The notes beneath the pieces were generated by a model. That model saw only the letters and a list, made by a program, of their open reading frames with translations, was not told where the DNA came from and did no database searches. Shown here one piece after another: positions 63,315 through 64,000 of a stretch of DNA of 64,000 nucleotides (the stretch's first letter is position 1; each line of letters opens with the position of its first letter). Made by a program: the position numbers and the translations under genes. This DNA is from Megamerina dolium (lineage: Eukaryota; Arthropoda; Insecta; Diptera; Megamerinidae). The DNA is taken from assembly GCA_963854835.1 (NCBI GenBank), contig OY978528.1, positions 38,693,960 to 38,757,959 of the forward strand. The letters run 5' to 3'.

Positions 63315-64000
63315 TGTACATATATTATATGACTACCTGTATCTTATGGCTATGGTTATTGATTCTGTTTCATTGGTACAACATCGTCCCCATCATCACC
63401 AGCAGCAGTACCAGTAGCAATAGCAACAACATTACCAGAAACATCATCACCATCGTCACTTGTAATTATAATCTTTTTTATTCCTGCTACTCTACTATTG
63501 ACATTAACAAGCACAACACGCACGCTTGTAAATCAGCAATATCGTTAGAGCAACCTGCACCAACCTGAGTGAGTGCGAACAGAAATATGTAAGGACTGTT
63601 CAAAATTATAATTCTATCCACAATGTCTTCTCAAAACAATTGAATACACTCGTATTAGTAAAATTTTAATTTATTGCTATTCAATTGACCATGGTGTTAC
63701 CCATTGTGGAATTAGAAGTGATAGTAGAAGTGTACAGTAGAAAGAGAAGGTAGTTGAAGAAAAGGCAAGAAATTTGGTGAAAATGTTGATGAGCGATTGG
63801 AGTATATAAATTCTAAATTCACCACATTGCAAACCAAATTTGCAATATTTACAAAGTAACTGGAATGTCTACTCCACAATCGATATGGTTATCTTGATTT
63901 TGGGGAAGTTTATTTAAACTGCTTGCTATGTTAAAATAAAAAAACAATTGAAACAAATTGAAATAATGTCGAACACAAAATGTATAAAAGTTAAATTTTC
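63315..64000. other. Intergenic DNA to the end of the window
   Basis: No gene recognised. The last 60 bp resemble the right arm of the hairpin repeat at 46908-47053 (ttgaaataatgtcgaaca). Trinucleotide-rich stretches near 63390-63450 (cagcagtacc..., aacatcatc) look like low-complexity DNA. Confidence 0.4.

Overview
This is a euchromatic window from a higher fly (Diptera, Brachycera). It is AT-rich, with short introns and standard GT-AG splicing. Its four identifiable genes are orthologues of known Drosophila genes: a TipE-family sodium-channel subunit, CFAP298, Ero1L and masquerade. From memory, TipE-family genes and masquerade lie close together on Drosophila 3L, so the block looks like conserved synteny. 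The transposon load and long TA arrays suggest a larger genome than Drosophila. A tephritid-like fly is my guess, not a demonstration.

Layout. 0-3.2 kb is upstream DNA with a SINE. 3.2-6.9 kb (+) is a complete nine-exon TipE-family gene. 7-13 kb is intergenic, with a small MITE, a SINE and a mariner relic. 13.3-13.6 kb (-) holds a possible tiny spliced gene. 14.1-15.0 kb (-) is CFAP298, and 15.8-17.9 kb (-) is a complete six-exon Ero1L. 19.1-20.9 kb (+) is an unrecognised small three-exon gene whose last exon is split by a dead mariner-superfamily element. 23.6-27.9 kb is a non-LTR retrotransposon with an RTE-clade retrotransposon nested inside it. 32.1-34.6 kb is a second RTE copy. 37.1-37.5 kb is a full-length SINE with target duplication, and 39.2-39.8 kb is an old RTE relic. 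40.6-45.6 kb (+) is complete masquerade in 12 exons. 48.8-49.2 kb (+) is probably the first coding exon of another gene. 49-64 kb is mostly mobile-element graveyard: mariner and LINE relics, a Tc1 element inserted into a mariner relic, and a Minos-like element with perfect 221-bp inverted repeats.

No operon-like cooperation is expected. Ero1L acts in ER disulfide formation, CFAP298 in ciliary dynein assembly, masquerade as an extracellular inactive protease with adhesive functions, and the TipE-family protein in channel modulation. The less ordinary content is the mobile DNA. There is a tRNA-derived SINE family (about six copies) whose 3' end resembles that of the resident RTE. There is also a mariner insertion that replaces the predicted C-terminus of a small gene, and a Minos-like transposase whose catalytic glutamate has become lysine although its termini are pristine.
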